DNA of 64,000 bases from Haladaptatus sp. ZSTT2. Its GTDB lineage: Archaea; Halobacteriota; Halobacteria; Halobacteriales; Halococcaceae. The stretch covers positions 372,001-436,000 of the forward strand of contig NZ_JBAMHQ010000001.1 of the NCBI RefSeq assembly GCF_037081775.1, written 5' to 3'. Both the position numbers and the translations under genes were made by a program. How positions within the stretch are numbered: the first letter of the stretch is position 1; each line of letters begins with the position of its first letter. Under the pieces are notes generated by a model. It was not told the origin of the DNA, ran no database searches, and saw only the letters and a list, made by a program, of their open reading frames with translations. Shown here piece after piece: positions 48,016 to 55,991 of this stretch.

Positions 48016-50099
48016 TGGCTCCAGTCCCTCTTTCCGTGCTTCCGCTGGTCTTCGTCGCCATTATCGCGGTGCTCCTCGCTGCCACCCCGTACAGCACCCG
48101 CGTCAATCGGATGTTTACGCGTCTCGCGCTCGCTTCGTTCGGAAACGCCGTCGAGCGAGCGCCGGCGCGTCTGACACGGCGGCGGACGCTCCAGCGCGCA
48201 CACATCGACGTCCCGTACCGAGTGTACGCGGCGAAATCGCTCCTCTACAGTGCCATCGCGGCGGTTGGTGCGGCGATTGTTGGCGTCTACGTCGCCACCT
48301 CGCTGCTCATCGTGGCCGGGCTTTGGAACGATCAACTCGTCGGACAGCTGCCTGCGCTCGCCGCACTCGGGCGGCTTCCGGGGGCACAGATTCCCGCACT
48401 GCGCCGGTTTCTGTTCTTATTCGTCACGAGCACCAGCAGCGGGCTCGTCGCCGCAATCGTCACCTTCCGGCTCCGCTGGGGCGTTCCGAAAGCGCACGCC
48501 GACGGGCGCGAACGCCGGATTGATGCGAGCCTCGCGCGGACGGTGGCGTTCATGTACGCCCTGTCGCGTGGCGGGATGGCCTTCCCGAAAATCATGCGGG
48601 CACTCCGCGACAACAGCGCCGTCTACGGCGAGTCGGCAACAGAGTTCGCCGTCGCCGTCAGGGACATGGACTTGCTCGGGGCGGACATCCTCACTGCCAT
48701 TCAACGTGTCTCGCGACGAACTCCGAGTCGAGAACTGAAGACCTTCCTCGAAAATCTCTCGAGCAACCTCCAGAGCGGTCAGAGCGTCTCTGTGTTCCTG
48801 CGCGAGGAGTACGACCGCCGCAAGCAAGAAGCGGAGGTTCGCCAAGCATCGTTCCTCGAACTGCTCGGGGCGTTCGCGGAAGGCTACGTCTCGCTGCTCG
48901 TCGTCGGGCCGCTGTTTTTCATCACGGTATTGCTCATCATCGGTCTCGTGAGCGGCGGGACGTTGGTTGCGCTCCAAGTCGTCGTCTATCTCGTGGTTCC
49001 GATGGCGACGCTCTCGTTCATCGTCTTTCTCGACCGCTATACGAATCCAGCAGGCGGCTTTACACAGAAGCGAACTTCGGTGTCCTCGCCGCTCGCCGTC
49101 ACGGGGGTTCGCACCACCGACGCACCGGATGCGGGGCGTGCGCTCCCCGACGGCGGCTACGCGACAGATACAGAGCGAGACGTGCTCGCGCAGTTAACGC
49201 TGTACGAACACTTTCGCTCCGTCGCACAGGTACTCGAACGCCCGGTTCAGACGCTGCTCACTCGACCGTTCGTGTTGCTCTACGTGACCGCGCCACTCGG
49301 CGCGCTCTGGGTGATGGTTCATGCGTGGCCCGCCTTCGTCCGCGGGACGGCGTCGGTTCTGGCGCTCGACGACGTGCTCGTCCAGAGCGTCCTGTTCGTC
49401 ACAGCAACATTCGCGGTGGTGTGGGAGATTCACGCCCACCGACGCGACACCATCGAAGCCGCGATTCCAGAGTTGTTCGAACGCCTCGCGAGCCTCAACG
49501 AAGCGGGCATGTCGGTCGTGGGTGGCATCGACAACATCCGGAACAGCGACCTTGGGGCGCTCGATGCAGAGATGGAACGTATCTGGAAGGACATCAGGTT
49601 TGGTTCGGACGTTGAGACGGCGCTCCACCGCTTCGACAAGCGCGTTCGCGCCCCGGGCGTTGCCCGCGCAGTGACGCTCATCACGAACGCAATCCGGGCG
49701 AGCGGCGACATCGCACCCGTGCTCAGAATCGCCGCAGACGAGTCGCGCTCGCTCCAGCAACTGAGAGAAAAGCGCGAACAGGAGATGGTTGTCTACCTCA
49801 TCATCACCTACATCTCGTTTTTCGTCTTCCTCATCATCGTCTACGTGATGGTGAACGTGTTCATCCCGAGCATTCCGTCGGGCGAACTCGTCGAATCGAC
49901 GGGGCTGACGGGGCAGGTTGCGGGAATTACCGACGCAGAGAAACTCCAGTACACGACGATTTTCTTCCACGCGGCACTTATTCAGGGCTTTTTCTCGGGG
50001 CTCGTTGGCGGACAGATGAGCGAAGGGACGATTCGCGCGGGCGCAAAACACGCAACGATAATGTTGCTCATCGCCTACGGGATGTTCCTGCTCGTCTGA
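48015..50099 (+). CDS. pilC: Pilus assembly membrane protein (PilC/TadC/FlaJ-type)
   Basis: 694 residues. Two GspF-type domains (about 155-290 and 490-630), each with cytoplasmic helices such as RTVAFMYALSRGGMAFPKIM and ELFERLASLNEAGMSVVGG, are followed by paired membrane segments. The platform protein anchors the PilB motor and gathers pilin subunits. No pilin-like gene with a class III signal peptide is nearby, so the filament subunits are coded elsewhere. Confidence 0.86.
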   Translation: MAPVPLSVLPLVFVAIIAVLLAATPYSTRVNRMFTRLALASFGNAVERAPARLTRRRTLQRAHIDVPYRVYAAKSLLYSAIAAVGAAIVGVYVATSLLIVAGLWNDQLVGQLPALAALGRLPGAQIPALRRFLFLFVTSTSSGLVAAIVTFRLRWGVPKAHADGRERRIDASLARTVAFMYALSRGGMAFPKIMRALRDNSAVYGESATEFAVAVRDMDLLGADILTAIQRVSRRTPSRELKTFLENLSSNLQSGQSVSVFLREEYDRRKQEAEVRQASFLELLGAFAEGYVSLLVVGPLFFITVLLIIGLVSGGTLVALQVVVYLVVPMATLSFIVFLDRYTNPAGGFTQKRTSVSSPLAVTGVRTTDAPDAGRALPDGGYATDTERDVLAQLTLYEHFRSVAQVLERPVQTLLTRPFVLLYVTAPLGALWVMVHAWPAFVRGTASVLALDDVLVQSVLFVTATFAVVWEIHAHRRDTIEAAIPELFERLASLNEAGMSVVGGIDNIRNSDLGALDAEMERIWKDIRFGSDVETALHRFDKRVRAPGVARAVTLITNAIRASGDIAPVLRIAADESRSLQQLREKREQEMVVYLIITYISFFVFLIIVYVMVNVFIPSIPSGELVESTGLTGQVAGITDAEKLQYTTIFFHAALIQGFFSGLVGGQMSEGTIRAGAKHATIMLLIAYGMFLLV

Positions 50100-50137
50100 G
50101 ACAGAACTGCAAAGACCACAGAGCAAGTTGTCCGGGT

Positions 50138-50782
50138 ATGGACCGGTCACGACAGGCGGTCAAGGACACCTACGACCGCATTGCGGCACACTTTTCGAAA
50201 ACCCGGGAATACGCGTGGCCAGAGGTCGAATCGTTCCTCGACAGCCAGCTCGCCGCACGGACGGCACTCGACGTTGGCTGTGGCAACGGCAGACACACCG
50301 AACTCCTCGCAAGAAAGGCAGACAGAGCCGTTGGCCTCGACGCGAGCACAGGCCTCCTCAGCGAAGCCCGGCAGCGTGCTACGGCGCGTGAGTTCGAAGC
50401 TGCGTTCGTCGCCGGTGACGCCGCTTCACTCCCGTTCACCGCAGACAGTATCGACCTCGCCGTCTACGTGGCGACGCTCCACCACCTGCCCGAACGCGAG
50501 TTGCGGCGGGCAAGCCTCGACGAACTGGCTCGCGTGCTCACGCCGGGCAGTCGCGCGCTCGTAAGCGCGTGGTCAACCGCCCACGACAGCTTCGACCACG
50601 AGGGCGACGAGGGGTTCGACACGATGGTCGATTGGACGCTTCCCGGCGGGGAAACCGTCCCGCGCTTCTATCACATCTACGCGCCAGCGGAGTTCGAAGT
50701 CGACCTCGCGGCGAGTCGCCTGCGCGTCGTGAAAAACGAGATTTCGAGCGGGAACTGCTATGCGGTCGTCACGCCGGAATAA
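50138..50782 (+). CDS. Class I SAM methyltransferase, Trm9/ALKBH8-like
   Basis: 214 residues. ALDVGCGNGRHTELLA (about 44-59) binds S-adenosylmethionine, and DAASLPFTADSIDLAVYVATLHHL is the motif IV region. VPRFYHIYAPAEFE in the C-terminal part resembles the RYYH segment of Trm9/ALKBH8 enzymes that methylate modified uridine at the tRNA wobble position. That assignment is tentative; a small-molecule methyltransferase is the alternative. It overlaps the convergent uspA gene by 14 nt. Confidence 0.75.
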   Translation: MDRSRQAVKDTYDRIAAHFSKTREYAWPEVESFLDSQLAARTALDVGCGNGRHTELLARKADRAVGLDASTGLLSEARQRATAREFEAAFVAGDAASLPFTADSIDLAVYVATLHHLPERELRRASLDELARVLTPGSRALVSAWSTAHDSFDHEGDEGFDTMVDWTLPGGETVPRFYHIYAPAEFEVDLAASRLRVVKNEISSGNCYAVVTPE

Positions 50783-51170
50783 CCGTCACCGGGACGGGTG
50801 TGTGTTGGACGATGGTCTCTGAGGTGCTCCCGAGCAAGAAGTCTTCGAGCCGTCCGCGCTCGCCGTGGCGACCGATGATGACCTGGTCGTAGTCGCCGTC
50901 TTCGAGCAGCGAGACGATGTGCTCGCCAATCTTGACGGAGGCCTTTGGCGAGTCAAGCCCGAGGCTCGTGATGAGTTCTGGCTCCGTGTCGATGCCCACA
51001 GCGTCGAGTTTCTCGGTGGCTTTTTCGAGGAGCGCCTCGCTCGCGTCGGTCTCGTAGTCGGTGATGTGAACGACGTGGAGGCTAACCCCACCCATGTTGT
51101 AGAGGTCGATTGCGTAATCCAGAGCGGCGAAGCTACAGTCAGACCCGTCGATGGGAACCAGTACGCGCAT
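50769..51170 (-). CDS. Universal stress protein (UspA family)
   Basis: 133 residues, one UspA domain. VLVPIDGSDCSFAALDYAIDL opens it and DQVIIGRHGERGRLEDFLLGSTSETIVQHTPVPVTVIP contains the ATP-binding G-x2-G-x9-G-(S/T) pattern, here GRHGERGRLEDFLLGST. Family members bind ATP and respond to stress. ATG 51170 was chosen over the in-frame codon at 51179. Confidence 0.88.
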   Translation of the reverse strand: MRVLVPIDGSDCSFAALDYAIDLYNMGGVSLHVVHITDYETDASEALLEKATEKLDAVGIDTEPELITSLGLDSPKASVKIGEHIVSLLEDGDYDQVIIGRHGERGRLEDFLLGSTSETIVQHTPVPVTVIPA

Positions 51171-51321
51171 ACCCCTCAATGACCGCCGGGCTACAAAAGA
51201 CTCGTGCCGAGAAAAAGAAACACCCTTAACGGGGCACGGTTTACACCTATTTGCGACACACGATTACCACGTCTGGCCTGGGCGGGTCGGACACGGTGTG
51301 GAGTATCATATCGTCGCGTGC

Positions 51322-51340
51322 TCGGGTTCTTCTGACCCGA
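51322..51340. other. Hairpin in the gap before tRNA-Gly
   Basis: TCGGGT / ACCCGA with a 7-nt loop. The 275-nt gap between uspA and the tRNA also holds CTCGCG / CGCGAG around GAACGAAGTGA (51399-51421). No gene is seen in this stretch; part of it must be the tRNA promoter. Confidence 0.35.
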
Positions 51341-51445
51341 TTGCGCGGACTTTCGTGTAGTCGGTCGCCTCGTCGGTGCTCAGACAGAGCGCCGGTGTCT
51401 CGCGGAACGAAGTGACGCGAGGCTCGGGGCACGAGTGAAACGAGC

Positions 51446-51516
51446 GCGCCGGTGGTCTAACGGCATGACTTTGGCCTTCCAAGCCAACGATCCGGGTTCA
51501 ATTCCCGGCCGGCGCA
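51446..51516 (+). tRNA. tRNA-Gly (anticodon UCC)
   Basis: The acceptor stem GCGCCGG (51446-51452) pairs with CCGGCGC (51509-51515). The anticodon arm TTGGC-CTTCCAA-GCCAA (51471-51487) shows anticodon TCC. The T arm CCGGG-TTCAATT-CCCGG spans 51492-51508. A is the discriminator base. The CCA end is not encoded and no intron is present. It reads GGA and GGG codons. Confidence 0.95.
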
Positions 51517-51599
51517 CTTCCTGCGGTCGATTTCTGGACGAAATTCGAACAACATTGCAGTGTGCAGTCTCATCTTGTCAAATTCTCCCTCTCAGTGAG

Positions 51600-52619
51600 T
51601 TACCGCTGTGATTCTCGGAGAATCAACGGCCCAATCGCAAGCGTCCGTTTTGCGACCGTGGCAATGCGGAAGATGTAGGAGGTAAACAGTAAGAACGGAA
51701 TCACCGCAATCGTGAAGGCGGCGCTCACGACCCAGGTGATGTTCGGGACGCCGAGCGTGCTGCCGGGAAATGACGATGCACCGACGAAGGTGAGCATCAG
51801 CCCGGAGATGATGAGCGCGGGGATGGCGGCGAAGAGGATGTACCGCGAGAGGTCAACGAGTGCCCACTGGAAGTAGAGCGTCTTGATGTGTTCGCGCGTC
51901 GGACCGAACATTGCGATAGCGTTGCTGAGTTCTGAGAACGCGGCGCGTTCTGCGTCTGAGAGGTCGGCTTCGTACTTGTCGGTGAGCCGGTCGATCTGGT
52001 AGATTTTCCACGAGTAGTTGAAATCGAGGGCGGCAAACAGCACGCTGAACGAGCCAAAGCGGCTGTCGTCGAGCTTTTGTGACACCGTCTCTGCGTTCCC
52101 GCGGATGCTTTCGACGAACTCGTTGATTTCTGCTTGCAGCTCGTCGTTGTCGTTGGTTTCGATGACGCGATAGAGGCCGGTTGCCCGGCGTTCGCTCTCG
52201 TCTACGAGCGCCTGGAGGAGCGCGGAGGGATCTGCGGGGGCGACCGTCCCGAGCAGTTCGCGCACGTAGGTTCGAAAGTCGAGCGCGTCGCTCATGCGCG
52301 CTCGTTGGTCGCCAACCGGGCCGTTTTCCTGCGAGAGGACGAGTTGGCTGATAGAAACGACGAGCGTCGTGCCGGTGACGACGAGGCCGAGCAGCGTCGA
52401 GAAAATCGTCTCAATGGTGTCCGTTTGCTTCACTTCTGTTTGTAACGACGGGTCGATGAGCGTGCTCACGACGATGAACGAGGTGAACACGGCTGCGGCG
52501 AGCGTGCCCATGACGACGAAGCGGTTTGCGCCCATGAGCAGCCAAATTTTGAGGGCGCTCTCATCTGCGCGCTCGCGCATCGTGTCTTCGGTGCCGATGT
52601 CAGAGTCGCCATCACTCAT
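51600..52619 (-). CDS. Membrane protein of unknown function (DUF2254-like layout)
   Basis: 339 residues. Two membrane helices near the start (about 30-55 and 70-95), a cytoplasmic alpha-helical middle (about 100-245: LDFRTYVRELLGTVAPADPSALLQALV), then two helices near the C terminus. The layout suits a small channel-like or sensor protein, but no family can be named with confidence. ATG 52619 overlaps the end of the upstream small gene by 8 nt. Confidence 0.6.
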   Translation of the reverse strand: MSDGDSDIGTEDTMRERADESALKIWLLMGANRFVVMGTLAAAVFTSFIVVSTLIDPSLQTEVKQTDTIETIFSTLLGLVVTGTTLVVSISQLVLSQENGPVGDQRARMSDALDFRTYVRELLGTVAPADPSALLQALVDESERRATGLYRVIETNDNDELQAEINEFVESIRGNAETVSQKLDDSRFGSFSVLFAALDFNYSWKIYQIDRLTDKYEADLSDAERAAFSELSNAIAMFGPTREHIKTLYFQWALVDLSRYILFAAIPALIISGLMLTFVGASSFPGSTLGVPNITWVVSAAFTIAVIPFLLFTSYIFRIATVAKRTLAIGPLILRESQR

Positions 52620-52821
52620 CCGCCGTCCCCGCAGAGCGCGGACGTTTGAGTACCAGAAACTTCGTGCCACCGCCGACGTAGTCGATGGTGTCGGTAAGTT
52701 CCCACCCGTCAGCCCCGAGTTCGTCTAAGATGTCTCCGGGGTCTCTCGCCTCCTTTCGCGTTGGCTCGCGGTCCGGTCGAACCGTCAGATACTCCCACTC
52801 ACCGACAGGCTCGTCGCTCAT
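52612..52821 (-). CDS. DUF4177-like small protein
   Basis: 69 residues. WEYLTVRPDREPTRKEA is followed by ILDELGADGWELTDTIDYVGGGTKFLVLKRP, the GxxGWEL...KR pattern of DUF4177 proteins. The function is unknown. It overlaps the following membrane protein gene by 8 nt and is divergent from the PHP gene. A TATA-like TACAATAT on the minus strand (around 52843-52850) lies about 24 nt upstream. Confidence 0.75.
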   Translation of the reverse strand: MSDEPVGEWEYLTVRPDREPTRKEARDPGDILDELGADGWELTDTIDYVGGGTKFLVLKRPRSAGTADE

Positions 52822-52852
52822 ACTGTGAGGCCCACTTGAGATATTGTAAGCA

Positions 52853-52864
52853 TGGTGGCCACCA
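52853..52864. promoter_or_regulatory. 12-bp palindrome between divergent genes
   Basis: TGGTGGCCACCA lies in the 82-nt gap between the DUF4177-like and PHP genes, directly between their likely TATA elements. It could regulate both. Confidence 0.35.
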
Positions 52865-52903
52865 CACAGTTATCCCGAATGACTGGAAACACTGTAGTAC
52901 GCA

Positions 52904-53674
52904 ATGCTCCACGATTATCACGTCCACTCGAACTACTCTGACGGGCGCTTTCTTTTCCAGATGTTGCAGGTCGCAGAGCAAGCCGGATTGAAGGGGGTCG
53001 GGTTTGCAGACCACTGTAACGTCTCTGAGCGCGAACGGATGCAGGATTTAAAGCACCTGCTTGGCTTCAACTTAGACCAGACGTACGACCGACGATTGCG
53101 TGCAATCGAGAGCCTCAACGACCGCTTTGACGTCGAGATTTACAACGCAGTCGAGATGGACTATGACCCGCGCGATGCGGCTGCGATTCGCGCGTTTTTC
53201 AACGAAACTGAGTTTGACTACACCATCGGGAGCGTCCACCACTTGGAAGACGTAAACGTCCACGTCGAGAGCTATTTCGGGAAGAAATCCGAGGCAGCGC
53301 GCAAAGCGCTCGTCGATGAGTACTTCCAAAAGCTCGTCACCCTCGCAGAATCAGAGCTGTTCGACATCGCGGCGCACGTCGATTTACTCGAACGCAACCC
53401 CGCCTTCCGTGGGATGGGGACGGACGAACACTACCACGCCGCAGCACGGGCGTTCAAACGCTCCCGGACGGTGCCCGAGATTAACGCCGGGCGGGTGCTC
53501 ACGGACTACGGGAAGTTCCACCCGGTTCCCCGCTTCCTCGAAGTGTTCTGCGAACATGAGGTGCGCTTTACCGTCGGCAGCGACTCACACCGGCCAGAAG
53601 AGCTTGGCCCGCGGGTGAAGAAGTTACGCAACTATCTCGAAGAAGAAGACCTCTCGCCGGTCTATATCGTTTAA
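52904..53674 (+). CDS. PHP-domain phosphatase (histidinol-phosphatase-like)
   Basis: 256 residues. HDYHVHSNYSDG (3-14) gives the first two metal-binding His; GFADHCNVS, IYNAVEMDYDPRD, TIGSVHHLEDV, DIAAHVDLLER, PEINAGRVL and FTVGSDSHRPEE carry the remaining PHP ligands. Family members are phosphoesterases with three metal ions, including histidinol phosphatase (HisK). The exact substrate is uncertain. The end overlaps the next, convergent, gene by 4 nt. Confidence 0.82.
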   Translation: MLHDYHVHSNYSDGRFLFQMLQVAEQAGLKGVGFADHCNVSERERMQDLKHLLGFNLDQTYDRRLRAIESLNDRFDVEIYNAVEMDYDPRDAAAIRAFFNETEFDYTIGSVHHLEDVNVHVESYFGKKSEAARKALVDEYFQKLVTLAESELFDIAAHVDLLERNPAFRGMGTDEHYHAAARAFKRSRTVPEINAGRVLTDYGKFHPVPRFLEVFCEHEVRFTVGSDSHRPEELGPRVKKLRNYLEEEDLSPVYIV

Positions 53675-54051
53675 GCCTCGCCGAGGACTTTGCGGATGGC
53701 GGTTGCGACGTTGTCGAACGCCTGAATCGTGAGGCCGTCGGTCGTGGCGAACACGCCTTCGCGGTCGGTCGTCACGCGGAGCAAAAAGCCGTTTTCAAAG
53801 GTGCGAATCGTGTACTTGTAGTCACCGAGTTCAGAGCCGCGGTAGGCTTCACGCGTCGTCTTGAAACTCCGCCACTCGTTGCCGATGAAGCCCGTGAGGT
53901 CTGCGTCCTGTTCTAAATCGTCCCGGAGGTAGAGTTGGTCGAAGTCGTCGCGTGTGAAGTAGGTCACCGACCGGAGGCTGTCGCCCATCGCGGTTCGGCA
54001 GGTTCGGACGATGACGTCGGCCGTGTCTGGGGAAAGCAGCGTGTTCTGCAT
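53671..54051 (-). CDS. Haloarchaeal protein of unknown function
   Basis: 126 residues, soluble, without Cys pairs. VIVRTCRTAMGDSLRSVTYFTRDDFDQLYLRDDLEQDADLTGFIG, given here in fragments such as MGDSLRSVTYFTRDDF, and GDYKYTIRTFENGFLLRV are characteristic of a small haloarchaeal group (DUF7522-like). No function is known. A strong TATA element (54075-54084, minus strand) precedes it. Confidence 0.65.
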   Translation of the reverse strand: MQNTLLSPDTADVIVRTCRTAMGDSLRSVTYFTRDDFDQLYLRDDLEQDADLTGFIGNEWRSFKTTREAYRGSELGDYKYTIRTFENGFLLRVTTDREGVFATTDGLTIQAFDNVATAIRKVLGEA

Positions 54052-54074
54052 TGGCTATATCATCATGATTTACC

Positions 54075-54084
54075 CATATAAATA
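54075..54084 (-). promoter_or_regulatory. TATA element for the 126-residue protein
   Basis: TATTTATATG on the minus strand, 23 nt before the ATG at 54051, a strong archaeal TATA box for a leaderless transcript. Confidence 0.55.
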
Positions 54085-54126
54085 CGGTGGTCGGCGTGCT
54101 CCCTTGCCGCCGTCTGTCGAATCCTG

Positions 54127-54780
54127 TCAATCGAAGAGGGCCACCGCCCGGACTGGTGCCCCGTCTGCGTCAGCGAGCGGGAGCGGGAACGCATCGAGGT
54201 GAAACCGGTCTGGCACACGGCCGAGGTTGCACAAATTTTCGACGATGAGGCAATCGTGGCCGAGCAGCGCGTGGTGGGCCGGGCTGTCGGTAGGCTCGCC
54301 TGCAGCCTCGTTCGGGCTTGGCGTCGGGTCGGGGCTGAAGGCGTCGATACCGACGTGCAGATTGTGGTCAGCACACCACTCCGCGAGGGCGACATCGAGA
54401 TACGGATGGTCGAGATAGGCGTCAGTCCCCCAGTGAGTATTCCAGCCCGTGTGGAACACGAGCATGTCGACGTCAGCGACGGCGGTCGCTGTGGGTACCT
54501 CTGCGAGCCGAATGCGGTCACGAGCGCCGAGGTGGCGACAATCGACGCGCATGGCCTCGAACGAGAACGTCGAGATGGGAAAGTCATCGAGCGTGTTGCC
54601 GTGTTCTTCGGTGTGGCTCGGCGCGTCGATGTGGGTTCCGGTGTGACTCCCGAACGAGAGCCCAGTGACGCGATAGCCGTCGATTTGGTAGATGGCGTGG
54701 CCGCGAAACGTCACCGGCGGGTCGCCCGGATACACGGGCATTCCGTCCGCAATCGGGTGGGTGAGGTCGATGGTGGTCAT
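54127..54780 (-). CDS. Cyclase-family metal hydrolase (kynurenine formamidase-like)
   Basis: 217 residues. DLTHPIADGMPVYPGDP opens it, and GSHTGTHIDAPSH (about 44-56) is the metal-binding signature of the cyclase/formamidase family. The enzymes hydrolyse amides such as N-formylkynurenine or isatin. It overlaps the threonine synthase gene by 4 nt, so the two are coupled. What links them is unclear. Confidence 0.85.
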   Translation of the reverse strand: MTTIDLTHPIADGMPVYPGDPPVTFRGHAIYQIDGYRVTGLSFGSHTGTHIDAPSHTEEHGNTLDDFPISTFSFEAMRVDCRHLGARDRIRLAEVPTATAVADVDMLVFHTGWNTHWGTDAYLDHPYLDVALAEWCADHNLHVGIDAFSPDPTPSPNEAAGEPTDSPAHHALLGHDCLIVENLCNLGRVPDRFHLDAFPLPLADADGAPVRAVALFD

Positions 54781-55952
54781 GCGTCACTGAGTATCGCAGC
54801 GAGGTGTTCGTCCAGATTCGCAAGCGGGACGGACGGCGCGTCTGTCGACGCTCCACCGAGTTCCTTGAATCCGGTGCCGGTGAGGATGAGCGCGACGCGG
54901 TCGGTGGCGGCCACGTCACCGCTCGCAGCGAGTTGTCTGAGTCCCGCGAGTGCAACCGCAGACGACGGTTCGACGCACAGTCCTGCTTCGGTGGCGAGTT
55001 TCCGCGTTGCTTCGTGGATGGCGTCTTCTGGCACCGAGACGACTGCGCCGTCGGTCTCGGCTGCGGCGGCGAGTACGCGATTACCACTCGGCGGGTTCGC
55101 ATTCGCAATCGAGTAGGCTGCGGTCGGTTCGGGGTCGATTGGGCGGACCTCATAGCCCTCGCGGAAGGCGGCGGCTATTGGGTCGCAGTTCGCCGCCTGC
55201 ACGAAGTAGAGGCGCGGCAGGCCGTCGATGAGTCGTGCGTCCCTGAGTTCCCGGAGGGCCTTCCAGACGCCGCTTGCCTGCCCGCCGCTGCTCACGGGGA
55301 GACAGATTGCATCGGGTACGCCGTCGAACTGTTCTATGAGTTCGAGCGCAACCGTCTTCTGCCCGGCAACGCGCAGGGGCACGTCCGAGTTGACGAACTC
55401 GATGTCGAACGTGGCACCCAGTTCGAGACTGTCAAAGTAGAGTTGTCCGTAGTCTCCGTCGACGCGGACGATGTCAGGGCCATACTGAGAGATTGCGGCG
55501 AGACGCGCAGCAGAGATGTCGTCGGGGACGAGAACGACACAGGGACGGTCTGCAGCCGCGGCGTGTGCGGCCGTGCTCATCGCCATATTCCCGTGGGAAA
55601 CGGTGCCGACGGCGGTCGCTCCGCGTGCTTCGGCCGCCGCCACGGCAACGGCACTCCCGCGGTCTTTGAACGTCCCGGTCGGATTCTCGGCTTCGTCTTT
55701 CACCCACAGCGTACAGCCTGCATAGTCGTCGAGTCGCGGGGTTCTGAGAAGTGGCGTGTTTCCCGCCGCCCATCCCAACCCCTCGGTCGGGGCGACGGGG
55801 AGGAGTGACGCATAGCGCCAGACGCCGTGCACGGTTCCGGTCGGCCACTCGAAGTCTGTGGCGTCTCCGTCGAACCAAACTGGCTCGCCGCAGTCACAAC
55901 GAATGCGCGTCGCGTCGAACACATCGCCGCAGGAATAACAGCGTGTTTGCAT
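54777..55952 (-). CDS. Threonine synthase-family PLP enzyme
   Basis: 391 residues. An N-terminal zinc ribbon (C5/C8 and C19/C21: CYSC, CDC) is typical of archaeal threonine synthases. The PLP lysine is K96 in NPTGTFKDRGS, and PVSSGGQASGVWKAL is the phosphate-binding turn. The usual reaction is O-phosphohomoserine to threonine. Related enzymes of this fold can make other amino acids, and the formamidase partner raises that question. ATG 55952 was chosen over the TTG at 55958. Confidence 0.83.
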   Translation of the reverse strand: MQTRCYSCGDVFDATRIRCDCGEPVWFDGDATDFEWPTGTVHGVWRYASLLPVAPTEGLGWAAGNTPLLRTPRLDDYAGCTLWVKDEAENPTGTFKDRGSAVAVAAAEARGATAVGTVSHGNMAMSTAAHAAAADRPCVVLVPDDISAARLAAISQYGPDIVRVDGDYGQLYFDSLELGATFDIEFVNSDVPLRVAGQKTVALELIEQFDGVPDAICLPVSSGGQASGVWKALRELRDARLIDGLPRLYFVQAANCDPIAAAFREGYEVRPIDPEPTAAYSIANANPPSGNRVLAAAAETDGAVVSVPEDAIHEATRKLATEAGLCVEPSSAVALAGLRQLAASGDVAATDRVALILTGTGFKELGGASTDAPSVPLANLDEHLAAILSDA

Positions 55953-55991
55953 TACCAACTGGTACGCGAACCACCAGCATAGGGGTTGGCC

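Noticed and set aside
51260-51445. Additional tRNA or small RNA gene in the gap before tRNA-Gly
   Set aside because: The hairpins at 51322-51340 and 51399-51421 do not assemble into a cloverleaf, and no known RNA motif was recognised.
54804-55808. Plus-strand open frame of 334 codons opposite threonine synthase
   Set aside because: It lies fully within the well-supported PLP enzyme gene, and its sequence is Arg-rich and motif-free.
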